Assembly: GCF_000720115.1 (NCBI RefSeq)
Contig: NZ_JOIR01000029.1
Location: 1 to 64,000 of the forward strand
Source of the DNA: Streptomyces sp. NRRL F-2580
Lineage (GTDB): Bacteria; Actinomycetota; Actinomycetes; Streptomycetales; Streptomycetaceae
Direction: 5' to 3'
Length of the DNA stretch: 64,000 bases
Below are positions 25,461 through 33,118 of this stretch, piece after piece. Each line of letters opens with the position of its first letter. The first letter of the stretch is position 1. The notes beneath the pieces are model-generated. The model saw only the letters and a program-made list of their open reading frames with translations. It was not told where the DNA came from and made no database searches. A program made the position numbers and the translations under genes.

Positions 25461-26159
25461 GTGCGCTCAAAGAAGATCGCGGCCTCGCTTTTGAGCCCGC
25501 TCCTTTTCGGGGGTGCCGTTGCGATTACATGGACCGTGGCCCCGCAGGCATCAGCCGCAAACTGTGAGAACGTCGACCTTGTCTACCAAGACGCATCTGC
25601 GTTTCCCGACACGCCGATTGGGCGAGTTAACTACATGCGGCAGAGTTGGGACATTGAGAAATCGGTGCTGTGTCTCGTCAACGCCGAACGAGCCGCGCAT
25701 CACGTTCCTCCGGTGAAGAGATATCTGGCTATGAAGGGAACGCCCCCAGGGCGCCTAGGGCTCGGAGGCGCCGCAAGCAGCCACGCCAACGCTGCGGTGG
25801 CTCTACGCTGGTGGGGAACGGTAGCGGAAGTCGGGAACTGTGTCCCCAAGAAGAGCGACCCCAGTCGATGCGACCCGCATATCAACCCGCAGACCAAGTC
25901 GACGCCGGAGAGCCGTGCACGGGATTCGGGCTTCGGGCAATGCGTCGGCGAGAACACCTATGCGGGGTGGGGGCGCGATGGCGTGACACCCCGCGCAGCT
26001 CTCAGGTTTTGGATGAATAGCCCTGGCCACCGGGAGAACATCCTCAACCCGCAGTGGGGGGAGATGCGTGTTTCCGTGGCATGGGGTAGTGCAGATCCGG
26101 CGGCCGGGTCTACCACTCCGGCCCTGACATATGTGCAGATGTTTGGGTGCCCCAGCTGA
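25461..26159 (+). CDS. Secreted CAP-domain (SCP/PR-1) protein
   Basis: The protein has 232 residues from the GTG at 25461, preceded by AAAGGGGA. A Sec signal peptide ends near residue 32 (PQASA). The CAP domain shows ASSHANAAV, QCVGENTYAGWG and WMNSPGHRENIL with the conserved His/Glu set. Cys pairs suit an extracellular protein. It is cargo between int and attR, with lower GC than the flanks. Bacterial CAP proteins are secreted with varied or unknown functions; no specific target is proposed. Confidence 0.88.
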   Translation: MRSKKIAASLLSPLLFGGAVAITWTVAPQASAANCENVDLVYQDASAFPDTPIGRVNYMRQSWDIEKSVLCLVNAERAAHHVPPVKRYLAMKGTPPGRLGLGGAASSHANAAVALRWWGTVAEVGNCVPKKSDPSRCDPHINPQTKSTPESRARDSGFGQCVGENTYAGWGRDGVTPRAALRFWMNSPGHRENILNPQWGEMRVSVAWGSADPAAGSTTPALTYVQMFGCPS

Positions 26160-26409
26160 GCTGAGGCTGCCCAGAAGTGTGCCTCGGGCTGCCGCCAACC
26201 GCGGGCGGTGCAAGGCGAAGAGCAGCGTGCTTTGGTGGTTTGCCCCTGCGGTGGAGACCGCCCGCGGTGCCGCTAGGAGTCGCCGGAGCCAGCACCTCCA
26301 GCCCGTTGGCTGGCACTGGGGCACTAAAGGAAGGCGCACCCCACCAGGAGGCGGGCCGCCCGGGGAGCCTGGCGAGACGACTGATTGCTAGGCAAATTAC
26401 GGTCTAAGT

Positions 26410-26428
26410 GAGACGGGAACTGAAACGG
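26410..26428 (+). repeat. Right arm-type site near attR
   Basis: This is a near copy (17/19) of 6988-7006, again with two GArACGG words 12 bp apart, in the same orientation. It lies 65 bp inside the right att repeat. Between 26160 and this site I see no gene. Confidence 0.55.
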
Positions 26429-26438
26429 AGGACCAAAC

Positions 26439-26466
26439 GGGCGGCACCCGCGGATGGATGCCGCCC
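26439..26466 (+). terminator. Terminator before attR
   Basis: GGGCGGCA pairs with TGCCGCCC across a 12-nt loop and is followed by TTTCGTTTT. It ends rightward transcription from the CAP gene before the tRNA. Confidence 0.75.
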
Positions 26467-26492
26467 TTTCGTTTTGCCTGCTCAGGCGTCCA

Positions 26493-26535
26493 GAAGCCGT
26501 GACCGGAATCGAACCGGCGTAACTCGCTTTGCAGG
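26493..26535. other. attR, right AICE attachment repeat
   Basis: These 43 bp are identical to 6828-6870, and all but the outermost base lie in the tRNA-Cys gene at 26494-26565. At this junction the element supplies the tRNA 3' half, so the host gene stays functional. Confidence 0.92.
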
Positions 26536-26565
26536 CGAGTCCCTCAACCACTCGGGCACACGGCT
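26494..26565 (-). tRNA. tRNA-Cys (GCA)
   Basis: It folds as a cloverleaf of 72 nt: a 7-bp acceptor stem (AGCCGTG/CACGGCT), anticodon stem CTCGC/GCGAG with loop CTGCAAA (anticodon GCA), and a T-arm with loop TTCGATT. No CCA is encoded. Its 3' half is the AICE attachment site. Confidence 0.9.
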
Positions 26566-26745
26566 ATGAGGTGGTGATGTGCACGACCGTACGGGGGCCG
26601 CGGGGGAGCGGGAAGGGTTCCGCGGCGGGTGCAACACGACCGCCATGCCACGTTCACAGTGACTGATGGCCTAGGTCTCCGGGAGGAGGCGGGATCCGTC
26701 GAATGGACAGGGGCGAGATAGGGCTACGCACCTTACGCTGGGGCG

Positions 26746-28200
26746 ATGAGTGCCCTTGAGCCCCGCGTGCCCCAGAGAACCGAGCCCCCGATCCCGCCCC
26801 TGCAGCAAGGCGGGGTCCTCGGGCCCGCGTACCGGACGCTCAGCATCGGCATCATCTCCGTCATCTTCCTGATCGCCTTCGAGGCCACCGCCGTGGGGAC
26901 GGCGATGCCCGTCGCCGCGCGCGAGCTGGAGGGGATCGCGCTCTACGCCTTCGCCTTCTCCGCCTACTTCACGACCAGCCTCTTCGGCATGGTCCTGTCC
27001 GGGCAGTGGGCCGACAGGCAGGGGCCACTGCGGCCGCTGACCGTCGGCATCGCCTCGTTCGCCTCCGGGCTCGTCGTGTCCGGGACCGCCGGGGCGATGT
27101 GGGTGTTCGTGCTCGGCCGGGCCGTGCAGGGTTTCGGCGGCGGGCTGGTCATCGTCGCCCTGTACGTGGTGGTCAGCCGGGCCTACGAGGAGCGGCTGCG
27201 CCCCGCCATCATGGCCGCTTTCGCCGCGAGCTGGGTGGTGCCGTCGATCGTCGGGCCGCTGGCCTCGGGGACGGTCACCGAGCACCTCGGGTGGCGGTGG
27301 GTGTTCCTCGGGATACCGGCCCTCGTCGTCGTGCCGCTGGTGGTGGCCCTGCCGGCGATACGCCGGACCGCGTCCGGGCCCGTCGACCCGGACGCGCCGC
27401 CCGTGGCCTTCGACCGGCGGCGGATCCGGCTGGCCCTCGGGATCTCGCTTGGCGCGGGGCTGCTCCAGTACGCCGCCCAGGACCTGCGGTGGCTGTCGCT
27501 GCTGCCGGGCGTCGCCGGCGCGGCCCTGCTGGTGCCCGCCGTGCTCGGGCTGCTGCCGCGCGGGACGTACCTGGCGCGGCGCGGACTGCCGTCCGTGGTG
27601 CTGCTGCGCGGGGTGGCCGCGGGTTCGTTCATCGCGGCGGAGAGCTTCGTACCGTTGATGCTGGTCACCCAGCGGGGGCTGAGCCCGACGCTGGCCGGGT
27701 TCTCGCTCGCGCTGGGCGGAGTGACCTGGGCGGGCGGCTCGTGGGTGCAGTCGAAGGGGCGGATGGCCCCGTACCGGGAACGGCTGATGGTGGCCGGCAT
27801 GGTGATGGTGGCCCTGGCCATCGCGGCGGCGCCCGCCGTGCTCATCGAGTCCGTGCCGGTGTGGACGCTGGCGCTGGCCTGGGCGGTCGGCTGTCTGGGC
27901 ATGGGGCTGGTGATCGGTTCCACGAGCGTGTTGCTGCTCAAGCTGTCGGCGCCGGAGGAGGCAGGGGCGAACTCCGCCGCGCTGCAGATCTCGGACGCGC
28001 TGGCCAACGTGGTCCTGCTGGCGGGGGGCGGCGCCGCGTTCGCCGCGCTGGGCGGCGGAGCCGTCGGTGCCTCCCACGCCCTGGCGGACGGGGCGTCGGC
28101 CTCGCACCCCGCCGCCTTCGTGGTGGTGTTCCTGCCGATGGCCTGCGTGGCCCTGGTGGGGGCGTGGGTCGCGACCCGACTGGAGCCCGCCAAGGCGTGA
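26746..28200 (+). CDS. MFS drug-exporter-like transporter (DHA2 type)
   Basis: The protein has 484 residues and about 14 hydrophobic helices. Motif A-like text (GQWADRQGPLRP) follows helix 2, and motif C-like GPLASGTVTEHLGWRWVF follows helix 5, as in 14-TM drug/proton antiporters. It stands alone, after the tRNA and before the Doc locus. The substrate is unknown. Confidence 0.85.
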   Translation: MSALEPRVPQRTEPPIPPLQQGGVLGPAYRTLSIGIISVIFLIAFEATAVGTAMPVAARELEGIALYAFAFSAYFTTSLFGMVLSGQWADRQGPLRPLTVGIASFASGLVVSGTAGAMWVFVLGRAVQGFGGGLVIVALYVVVSRAYEERLRPAIMAAFAASWVVPSIVGPLASGTVTEHLGWRWVFLGIPALVVVPLVVALPAIRRTASGPVDPDAPPVAFDRRRIRLALGISLGAGLLQYAAQDLRWLSLLPGVAGAALLVPAVLGLLPRGTYLARRGLPSVVLLRGVAAGSFIAAESFVPLMLVTQRGLSPTLAGFSLALGGVTWAGGSWVQSKGRMAPYRERLMVAGMVMVALAIAAAPAVLIESVPVWTLALAWAVGCLGMGLVIGSTSVLLLKLSAPEEAGANSAALQISDALANVVLLAGGGAAFAALGGGAVGASHALADGASASHPAAFVVVFLPMACVALVGAWVATRLEPAKA

Positions 28201-28354
28201 GCGCCGGGGCAAAGCGGGGGCGTGCGGGCCCGGGGAGACGCCGAGGCGTGAGTGCCTAAGGCCGCCGAGGGCGTGCGTGCCCGGCCAGGTCGAAGCCGTG
28301 GGTGCGCGGGAATTGGGCTGCGTCGCGGTCGCCGGCCGCACTAGCGTTGCGGGT

Positions 28355-28555
28355 ATGAACGAGCTGATCATCCGGCTGTCCGACGCCGAGCGCGCGGAGT
28401 GTGCCGACCTCGCCGATGCCACCGGCCAGTCGCCCGAAGAGTTCGCGCTGGACGCCGTACGGGCGCGGCTGCGCGCCGAGCGGGACCGGGTCGGGGCCGA
28501 GGCGCTGCGGCTCGCGCGGCGGCACGCGCCCCTGCTGAAGCGGCTCGGCGAATGA
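28355..28555 (+). CDS. Antitoxin of a Doc-type pair
   Basis: The protein has 66 residues: MNELIIRLSDAERAECADLA, then a helical C-terminus rich in Arg/Glu. It has the ribbon-helix-helix-like N-terminus and short tail common in antitoxins paired with Fic/Doc proteins. The ATGA overlap with the downstream doc reading frame supports this. Its toxin is frameshifted (28552-29012), so the antitoxin may now be solitary. Confidence 0.7.
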   Translation: MNELIIRLSDAERAECADLADATGQSPEEFALDAVRARLRAERDRVGAEALRLARRHAPLLKRLGE

Positions 28556-29012
28556 CCGCCACCGCCACCGCCGCCACCGCCGGCGCCGTCCCGGTGTGCC
28601 ACCTCACGCTCGCCGAGGTCCTCGATCTGGCCCGGCACGCCTGCCTGGCCCAGGACCAGCCCGTCGAACTGCGCGCCCCCGGGCTGCTGGAGTCGGCGGT
28701 GCACCGGCCCCGGGCCCTGGGGGCCCCTCCCAGCGGTAGCTGGGGGAGTTCGGGACCCCGGCCTACGAGGACCCGTACGAGCAAGCCGCCGCGCTGCTCC
28801 ACGGCATCGCGACGAACCACCCCCTGGTCGACGGGAACAAGCGCACCGCCTGGCTCGCCGCGGCCACCTTCCTCGCCATGAACGGGGCCGACCCGGGTGA
28901 CGCCGACCAGGAGGCCGCGTACGCGCTCGTCATCGACGTCGCCGCCGGGCACGAGACGGACGTCGCACGCATCGCCGGCCGGCTGAGGGCACTGCTCCGC
29001 CCTCCGGTGTGA
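28552..29012 (+). pseudogene. Frameshifted Doc (Fic-family) toxin
   Basis: The first frame encodes the N-terminal Doc segment (VPVCHLTLAEVLDLA ... GLLESAVHRP). The reading then runs into a palindrome at 28722-28748 and a wrong frame. The second half is intact in another frame from the TTC at 28749 (FGTPAYEDPYEQAAALLHGI), including the Fic/Doc catalytic HPLVDGNKR and a normal C-terminus ending at 29012. The two parts fit end to end, so a small insertion or replacement with non-multiple-of-three length broke the gene. Confidence 0.82.
28722..28748. repeat. Small palindrome disrupting doc
   Basis: An 8-bp stem (CTCCCAGC with GCTGGGGG, one G-T pair) closes a GGTA loop, embedded in G/C runs. It resembles small palindromes I recall as dispersed in Streptomyces intergenic DNA. 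Here it sits exactly where doc homology breaks. Confidence 0.6.
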
Positions 29013-29126
29013 CGCTCGCCGCACCGCGCGAGGTCACGGGCCTGTCCCTCCGCGAGGGCCGGCCCGTCCCGGTAGGGTGGCCCGGTTGTCCTACGTACGA
29101 CTGCCGAGAGCGACGAACCGGAGACC

Positions 29127-30911
29127 GTGACTACTACCGCCTCCCACCACCTCTCACCCGCCTTCCCCGGCCGCGCCCCTTGGGGTACGGCGGGCAAACT
29201 GCGTGCCTGGCAGCAGGGAGCGCTGGACCGGTACATCGAGAAGCAGCCGCGGGACTTCCTCGCGGTCGCGACCCCCGGCGCAGGCAAGACGACCTTCGCG
29301 CTGACCCTCGCCTCCTGGCTGCTGCACCACCACGTGGTCCAGCAGGTGACCGTGGTCGCGCCGACCGAGCACCTGAAGAAGCAGTGGGCGGAAGCCGCGG
29401 CGCGGATAGGCATCCGGCTGGACCCCGAGTACTCCGCCGGACCGCTCAGCAAGGACTACCACGGGGTCGCCGTCACCTACGCCGGTGTCGGCGTGCGCCC
29501 GATGCTGCACCGCAACCGCTGCGAGCAGCGCAAGACCCTCGTCATCCTCGACGAGATCCACCACGCCGGCGACTCGAAGTCCTGGGGCGAGGCCTGCCTG
29601 GAGGCCTTCGACCCGGCGACCCGGCGCCTCGCCCTGACGGGCACGCCCTTCCGGTCCGACACGAACCCGATCCCCTTCGTCTCGTACGAGGAGGGGAACG
29701 ACGGGATCCGCCGGTCGTCCGCCGACTACACCTACGGCTACGGGAACGCGCTCGGCGACGGCGTCGTCCGGCCCGTCATCTTCCTCTCCTACAGCGGCAA
29801 CATGCGCTGGCGCACCAAGGCGGGTGACGAGATCGCCGCCAAGCTCGGCGAGCCGATGACGAAGGACGCCATCTCGCAGGCCTGGCGCACCGCGCTGGAC
29901 CCGCGCGGCGACTGGATGCCGAACGTGCTGCGCGCCGCCGACCAGCGGCTGACGGAGGTCAGGAAGGGCATCCCCGACGCGGGCGGCCTCGTCATCGCCT
30001 CCGACCAGGACTCGGCGCGCGCCTACGCCAAGCTGCTGCGGGAGATCACGGGCAGCAAGGCGACCGTGGTGCTCTCCGACGACACCGGCGCGTCGAAGCG
30101 GATCGACGAGTTCAGTGAGGACGGCAGCCGCTGGATGGTCGCGGTCCGGATGGTGTCCGAGGGCGTCGACGTACCGCGCCTCGCGGTGGGCGTGTACGCG
30201 ACGACCATCTCGACCCCGCTGTTCTTCGCCCAGGCCGTCGGGCGCTTCGTGCGCTCGCGCAGGCGCGGCGAGACCGCGTCCGTGTTCCTGCCGACCATTC
30301 CCTACCTCCTCGGCTTCGCCAACGAGATGGAGGTCGAGCGCGACCACGTCCTCGACAAGCCGAAGAAGCAGGGCGAGGAAGACCCGTACGCCGAGTCCGA
30401 GAAGGAGATGGACGAGGCGAACAAGCAGGAGGACGAGGACACCGGCGAGGACGAGCAGATGTCCTTCGAGGCGCTGGAGTCCGACGCGGTCTTCGACCGG
30501 GTGCTCTACGACGGCGCCGAGTTCGGCATGCAGGCGCACCCGGGCAGCGAGGAGGAGCAGGACTACCTCGGCATCCCCGGACTGCTGGAGCCGGACCAGG
30601 TGCAGATGCTGCTGCAGAAGCGGCAGTCGCGGCAGATCGCGCACAGCCGCCGCAAGCCGGACTCCGAGGCGGACCTGCTGGAGCTGCCGGCGGAGCGGCG
30701 GCCGGTGGTCTCGCACAAGGAGCTGCTGGAACTGCGGAAGTCGCTGAACACGATGGTCGGCGCGTACGTTCACCAGAGCGGCAAGCCGCACGGGGTGATC
30801 CACACGGAGCTGCGCCGGGTGTGCGGCGGGCCGCCGAGCGCGGAGGCGACGGCGGGGCAGCTGCGCGAGCGGATCAAGAAGGTGCAGGAGTGGGCCACCC
30901 GCATGCGGTGA
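29127..30911 (+). CDS. SF2 DEAD/DEAH-box helicase
   Basis: The protein has 594 residues from the GTG at 29127. Motif I is ATPGAGKTT (near residue 50), motif II is DEIH, motif III is ALTGTPF, and the second RecA domain has SEGVDVPRLAVG and QAVGRFVRS. The C-terminal third is acidic (QGEEDPYAESEKEMDE...) and helical, with no nuclease motif. Restriction-type ResIII/UvrB-like helicases share this core. In streptomycetes it is a conserved stand-alone gene by recollection; DNA repair or RNA work is possible. Confidence 0.88.
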   Translation: MTTTASHHLSPAFPGRAPWGTAGKLRAWQQGALDRYIEKQPRDFLAVATPGAGKTTFALTLASWLLHHHVVQQVTVVAPTEHLKKQWAEAAARIGIRLDPEYSAGPLSKDYHGVAVTYAGVGVRPMLHRNRCEQRKTLVILDEIHHAGDSKSWGEACLEAFDPATRRLALTGTPFRSDTNPIPFVSYEEGNDGIRRSSADYTYGYGNALGDGVVRPVIFLSYSGNMRWRTKAGDEIAAKLGEPMTKDAISQAWRTALDPRGDWMPNVLRAADQRLTEVRKGIPDAGGLVIASDQDSARAYAKLLREITGSKATVVLSDDTGASKRIDEFSEDGSRWMVAVRMVSEGVDVPRLAVGVYATTISTPLFFAQAVGRFVRSRRRGETASVFLPTIPYLLGFANEMEVERDHVLDKPKKQGEEDPYAESEKEMDEANKQEDEDTGEDEQMSFEALESDAVFDRVLYDGAEFGMQAHPGSEEEQDYLGIPGLLEPDQVQMLLQKRQSRQIAHSRRKPDSEADLLELPAERRPVVSHKELLELRKSLNTMVGAYVHQSGKPHGVIHTELRRVCGGPPSAEATAGQLRERIKKVQEWATRMR

Positions 30912-31347
30912 GTCCACGAGAACGGTTCACACAGAACGGTTCACACAGAACAGTTCACACAGAACAGGGGACGGGGTCCGTGCGGAGCATCGCACGGGTC
31001 CCGTCCGCCGTGACCGCCCCCGACCCGTACGGGACGCGGTCCGCGGTGTCGCCCTTGGCGGTCGTGGGGCGGGAAAGGTCTCCTGTGCAAAATGAGGTTA
31101 CGAATCGGCCCCGGTAGCGATCAGGAATCGGCATAAACAGGTAGCGCGCGCCCGGATTCTGGACGAGCCCTTCCGCTGAGCGGACCTGCTCGCTAATGTC
31201 CCCGCATCGAACGCACCGTGGCAGCGCCGCCGCGGGAGCGCAGCCGGTGCCATGGCCGCTACCGGCGGCCTCTCCGTGCGCCGCCGCGGGACCGGCGGCG
31301 TTCCACCCCGAGAGTCACCGCCGCTCACCGAAAGAGGGAGAGGCGTC
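30912..31347 (+). other. Gap with 14-bp tandem repeats
   Basis: Between the helicase and the IclR gene no coding frame is supported. At 30920-30970 a 14-bp unit (GAACGGTTCACACA, third copy GAACAGTTCACACA) repeats three times plus a partial. GAAC-N-GTTC inside each unit is palindromic. The rest presumably includes the IclR promoter. Confidence 0.7.
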
Positions 31348-31989
31348 GTGACCGCGGAAACCTCCCAGACTCTCGACAGAGGGCTCAGAGTCCTCAAACT
31401 GCTCGCCGACACCGACCACGGTCTGACCGTCACCGAGCTCTCCAACCGCCTCGGTGTGAACCGCACCGTGGTCTACCGACTCCTCGCCACGCTCGAACAG
31501 CACGCCCTGGTCCGCCGCGACCTCGGCGGCCGGGCCCGCGTCGGTCTCGGCGTACTGCGGCTGGGCCGGCAGGTGCATCCCCTCGTACGCGAGGCGGCCC
31601 TGCCCGCGCTGCGCTCCCTCGCCGAGGACATAGGCGCCACCGCCCACCTGACCCTCGTCGACGGCACCGAGGCGCTCGCCGTCGCCGTCGTGGAGCCGAC
31701 CTGGACGGACTACCACGTGGCCTACCGGGCCGGCTTCCGCCACCCGCTGGACCGCGGGGCCGCCGGGCGGGCCATCCTGGCCGCCCGTCAGGGCTCCCTC
31801 ATCGAACCCGGGTACACGCTGACGCACGGCGAGCTCGAAGCGGGCGCGAGCGGCGCGGCCGCGCCGCTCGTGGGGATCACCGGGCTGGAGGGCAGCGTCG
31901 GGGTCGTCATGCTGGCGGACGCGGTGCCGGAGCGGGTGGGGCCGAGGGTGGTGGACGCGGCGCGCGAAGTCGCCGATGCGCTGCGCTGA
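31348..31989 (+). CDS. IclR-family regulator, probable HpdR
   Basis: The protein has 213 residues from the GTG at 31348, with GGGAGAGG upstream; a longer frame to 31252 lacks such a signal. The N-terminal winged helix (VTELSNRLGVNRTVVYRLLATLE) is followed by an IclR effector domain (AYRAGFRHPLDRGAAGRAIL). It lies about 4 kb from hppD and its Lrp-type regulator. In S. coelicolor, hppD is controlled by an Lrp-like HpdA and an IclR-like HpdR encoded a few genes apart, as I recall, so this is a good HpdR candidate. That identity is inference. Confidence 0.85.
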   Translation: MTAETSQTLDRGLRVLKLLADTDHGLTVTELSNRLGVNRTVVYRLLATLEQHALVRRDLGGRARVGLGVLRLGRQVHPLVREAALPALRSLAEDIGATAHLTLVDGTEALAVAVVEPTWTDYHVAYRAGFRHPLDRGAAGRAILAARQGSLIEPGYTLTHGELEAGASGAAAPLVGITGLEGSVGVVMLADAVPERVGPRVVDAAREVADALR

Positions 31990-32320
31990 GCCGGCGCGCT
32001 GCGCTGTGCCCGACTGGTTTTCGCCGGGTGCGGGGCGGTGCGGGGTGCGGGTGCGGCGCCGTTGCCGGGGCTCCGCCCCAGACCCCGCGCCTCAAACGCC
32101 GGCGGGGCTGAAAGAGCGCCTCAAACGCCGGTGGGGCTGAAAGAGCGCCTCAAACGCCGGCGGGGCTGAAAGGGCGCCTCAAACGCCGGCGGGGCTGGAC
32201 CGGGCCGGCGGGGCTGGATCGGCGCGGCGCGCCAGGATTGGCCCGGCCGGGCTGAAGTGGCCCGGCGGGCTGGATCGCCCGGCGGGGCCGGGGGTGAGCC
32301 TGGCCGGATAGATTGGGCGG
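31990..32320 (+). other. Non-coding gap with repeat array
   Basis: This 331-bp gap is filled by G/C-rich repeats, including a GGGGCTCCGCCCC hairpin at 32067-32079, the 29-bp array at 32087-32197, and further CCGGCGGGGCTGG words up to about 32290. No gene is present. Confidence 0.7.
32087..32197. repeat. 29-bp tandem repeat, four copies
   Basis: A 29-bp unit beginning GCGCCTCAAACGCCGGCGGG and ending GGGCTGAAAGA repeats at 32087, 32116, 32145 and 32174 (last unit diverging at its end). The same words occur singly at 42378, 42472, 48041, 54383 and, inverted, at 54471. This array is therefore an expansion of a dispersed Streptomyces intergenic repeat. Confidence 0.85.
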
Positions 32321-33118
32321 GTGCTCTCAGCCCTCTCACGCCTCTCGCGTCCCGTTGCCCTGGCCGTCTGTGCCGTGCCCGTGGTCGGGTTGTTCGTCGC
32401 CGCCGCCTTCGCGCCGTTGCCCTACGTGGTCGCCGTGCCCGGGCCGACGGCCGACGTGCTCGGGTCCGACAAGGGCAAGCCGGTCATCACCGTCACCGGG
32501 GCGCCCGTCCGGGAGACCGAGGGCCAGCTGCGGATGACCACCATCCGGGCCACCGGTCCGTCCTCGACCATGCGGCTGCACGAGCTCGTCGACCACTGGT
32601 TCAAGACCGATCAGGCGGTCATGCCCAAGGAGGCCGTCTACTCCTCGGGCGGAAGCGACGAGGAGATCGAGAAGCACAACCTGGAGGAAATGGCCAAGTC
32701 GCAGTCGGCCGCCGCCGAGGCCGCGCTCGGCTACCTCCACAAGGACCCCGAGGACGTGAAGGTCGACCTCAACCTCGCCGACGTCGGCGGCCCCAGCGCC
32801 GGCCTCCTCTTCTCCCTCGGCGTCGTCGACAAGCTCGACGGCGACGGCAGCGGCGGCGACCTCACCGGCGGACGCAGCATCGCCGGTACGGGAACCATCA
32901 CCGCCGACGGCACGGTCGGCGCGGTCGGCGGGGTGGCCCTGAAGACCCAGGCCGCGCGGCGCGACGGGGCGAGCGTGTTCCTCGTACCGAAGGCCGAGTG
33001 CGCGGACGCGCGGTCGGAACTTCCCGAGGGACTGCGGCTGCTCCCCGTCACCTCGCTCACGGACGCGGTGAACTCCCTGCGCGCGCTGAAGCGGGGAGAG
33101 GACGTTCCGTCCTGCTGA
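32321..33118 (+). CDS. Lon-like S16 membrane protease lacking PDZ
   Basis: The protein has 265 residues from the GTG at 32321. One N-terminal membrane helix (about 10-32) is followed by PYVVAVPGPTADVLG, as in YlbL-type proteins, and a C-terminal Lon/S16 domain with Ser159 (GGPSAG) and Lys208 (GGVALKTQAA) as catalytic dyad. YlbL relatives of about 340 residues carry a PDZ domain in between; here only a short helical segment occupies that place. The 3' end overlaps the convergent MFS gene by 62 bp. Confidence 0.8.
   Translation: MLSALSRLSRPVALAVCAVPVVGLFVAAAFAPLPYVVAVPGPTADVLGSDKGKPVITVTGAPVRETEGQLRMTTIRATGPSSTMRLHELVDHWFKTDQAVMPKEAVYSSGGSDEEIEKHNLEEMAKSQSAAAEAALGYLHKDPEDVKVDLNLADVGGPSAGLLFSLGVVDKLDGDGSGGDLTGGRSIAGTGTITADGTVGAVGGVALKTQAARRDGASVFLVPKAECADARSELPEGLRLLPVTSLTDAVNSLRALKRGEDVPSC

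Larger units (their letters stand above)
6828..26535 (+). mobile_element. AICE integrated in tRNA-Cys
   Basis: The element is bounded by 43-bp identical direct repeats (6828-6870 and 26493-26535), which correspond to the 3' part of the minus-strand tRNA-Cys gene. The repeat-to-repeat distance is 19,665 bp. Inside are all AICE modules: tyrosine integrase, excisionase-like HTH, prim-pol and DUF3987 replication proteins, an FtsK/TraB translocase, Spd-like membrane proteins, and a KorSA-like GntR repressor. Cargo sits at both ends. Replication genes of the prim-pol type place it with SLP1-like elements rather than RepSA (pSAM2) types; this follows from family knowledge. No core function is broken, so it may be active. 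Confidence 0.93.

Noticed and set aside
29154..30917. 587-residue minus-strand frame opposite the helicase
   Set aside because: Shadow frame; no motifs, while the + strand carries all SF2 helicase motifs.
32087..32197. 29-bp tandem repeat considered as a CRISPR array
   Set aside because: Units are contiguous with no unique spacers and belong to a dispersed intergenic repeat family.
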